From positions 1 through 5,714 of the forward strand of contig JAEUMC010000368.1 in assembly GCA_016793415.1 (NCBI GenBank): a stretch of 5,714 bases of DNA. The letters are read 5' to 3'. The DNA is from Devosia sp. Its GTDB lineage: Bacteria > Pseudomonadota > Alphaproteobacteria > Rhizobiales > Devosiaceae. The notes beneath the pieces are model-generated. The model saw only the letters and a program-made list of their open reading frames with translations, was not told the origin of the DNA and did no database searches. Position numbers and translations under genes: made by a program. How positions within the stretch are numbered: position 1 is the stretch's first letter; every line of letters starts with the position of its first letter. Shown in pieces: positions 5,529-5,714 of this stretch.

Positions 5529-5714
5529 ATGGTCGAGACGCTGACCGAGACACAGGATTCGCTGCGACAGGCGATCGAGCACATCCCGCAGGGCGTGGCG
5601 GTGTTCGATCGCGACCTGCGGCTCGTCACCTGCAACACGCGCTATGGCGAGCTGCTGGCGCTGCCGACCGACCTGATGCGGTCGGGCACCGCGCTCTACG
5701 ACATGGCGCTGTTC
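5529..5714 (+). CDS. PAS_7-type sensory signalling protein, N-terminal fragment
   Basis: 62 codons from ATG 5529 to the window edge, with no stop. An in-frame TAG at 5523-5525 rules out any earlier start. No strong Shine-Dalgarno is visible. Residues about 11-62 (LRQAIEHIPQGVAVFDRDLRLVTCNTRYGELLALPTDLMRSGTALYDMALF) match the start of the PAS_7 (PF12860) type: helix, QGVAVFD strand, D-L-R-L-V strand, N-x-R-Y, then L-P-x-x-L and G-T. In Alphaproteobacteria such a domain usually opens a cytoplasmic histidine kinase or a GGDEF/EAL cyclic-di-GMP protein, but the output domain lies beyond the window and cannot be named. No signal peptide or membrane segment is seen so far. It is divergent from mscL. 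Confidence 0.85.
   Translation, partial: MVETLTETQDSLRQAIEHIPQGVAVFDRDLRLVTCNTRYGELLALPTDLMRSGTALYDMALF

Overview
The window looks like chromosomal DNA of a GC-rich alphaproteobacterium, most likely of the Hyphomicrobiales (a Devosia-like genome is my guess, not shown). The best evidence is a complete Shemin-pathway 5-aminolevulinate synthase (hemA), the alphaproteobacterial route to heme. A PAS_7-type sensor start and a long GC-rich palindromic intergenic repeat also fit. I see no phage, insertion sequence, CRISPR, tRNA or rRNA, and no cluster that forms one pathway.

Layout. 1-1319 (minus): a 3'-truncated gene for a protein resembling the condensation / wax-ester-synthase (WS/DGAT) acyltransferase superfamily, with a good sigma70-like promoter at 1348-1375. 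1320-1703: a 384-base divergent control region with a perfect FNR/FixK-type box (1609-1622), a possible constitutive promoter (1515-1543), small dyads, and a hairpin just before the hemA ribosome binding site. 1704-2984 (plus): hemA. 2985-3174: convergent gap filled by a 113-base inverted repeat whose arms are themselves hairpins and carry G-quadruplex-type motifs. 3175-3888 (minus): a two-part protein with an N-terminal glyoxalase-related (PF20066-like) segment and a C-terminal beta-sandwich-like domain. 3889-4103: divergent gap with a dyad close to the next start. 4104-4739 (plus): a zeta-class glutathione S-transferase / maleylacetoacetate-isomerase-like protein with an altered active-site motif. 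4740-4850: convergent gap with a clear rho-independent terminator serving the minus strand. 4851-5279 (minus): mscL, the large mechanosensitive channel. 5280-5528: divergent promoter region. 5529-5714 (plus): the 5' end of a PAS-domain signalling protein that leaves the window.

The genes alternate in orientation and each appears to be transcribed alone. They look like housekeeping and stress genes (heme synthesis, osmotic safety valve, glutathione chemistry, sensing) side by side, not one system. The clearest regulatory logic is oxygen control of hemA by an FNR/FixK-family activator. The points most worth a second look are the divergent acyltransferase motif, the active-site changes in the GST, the palindromic G-rich repeat and the hemA leader.
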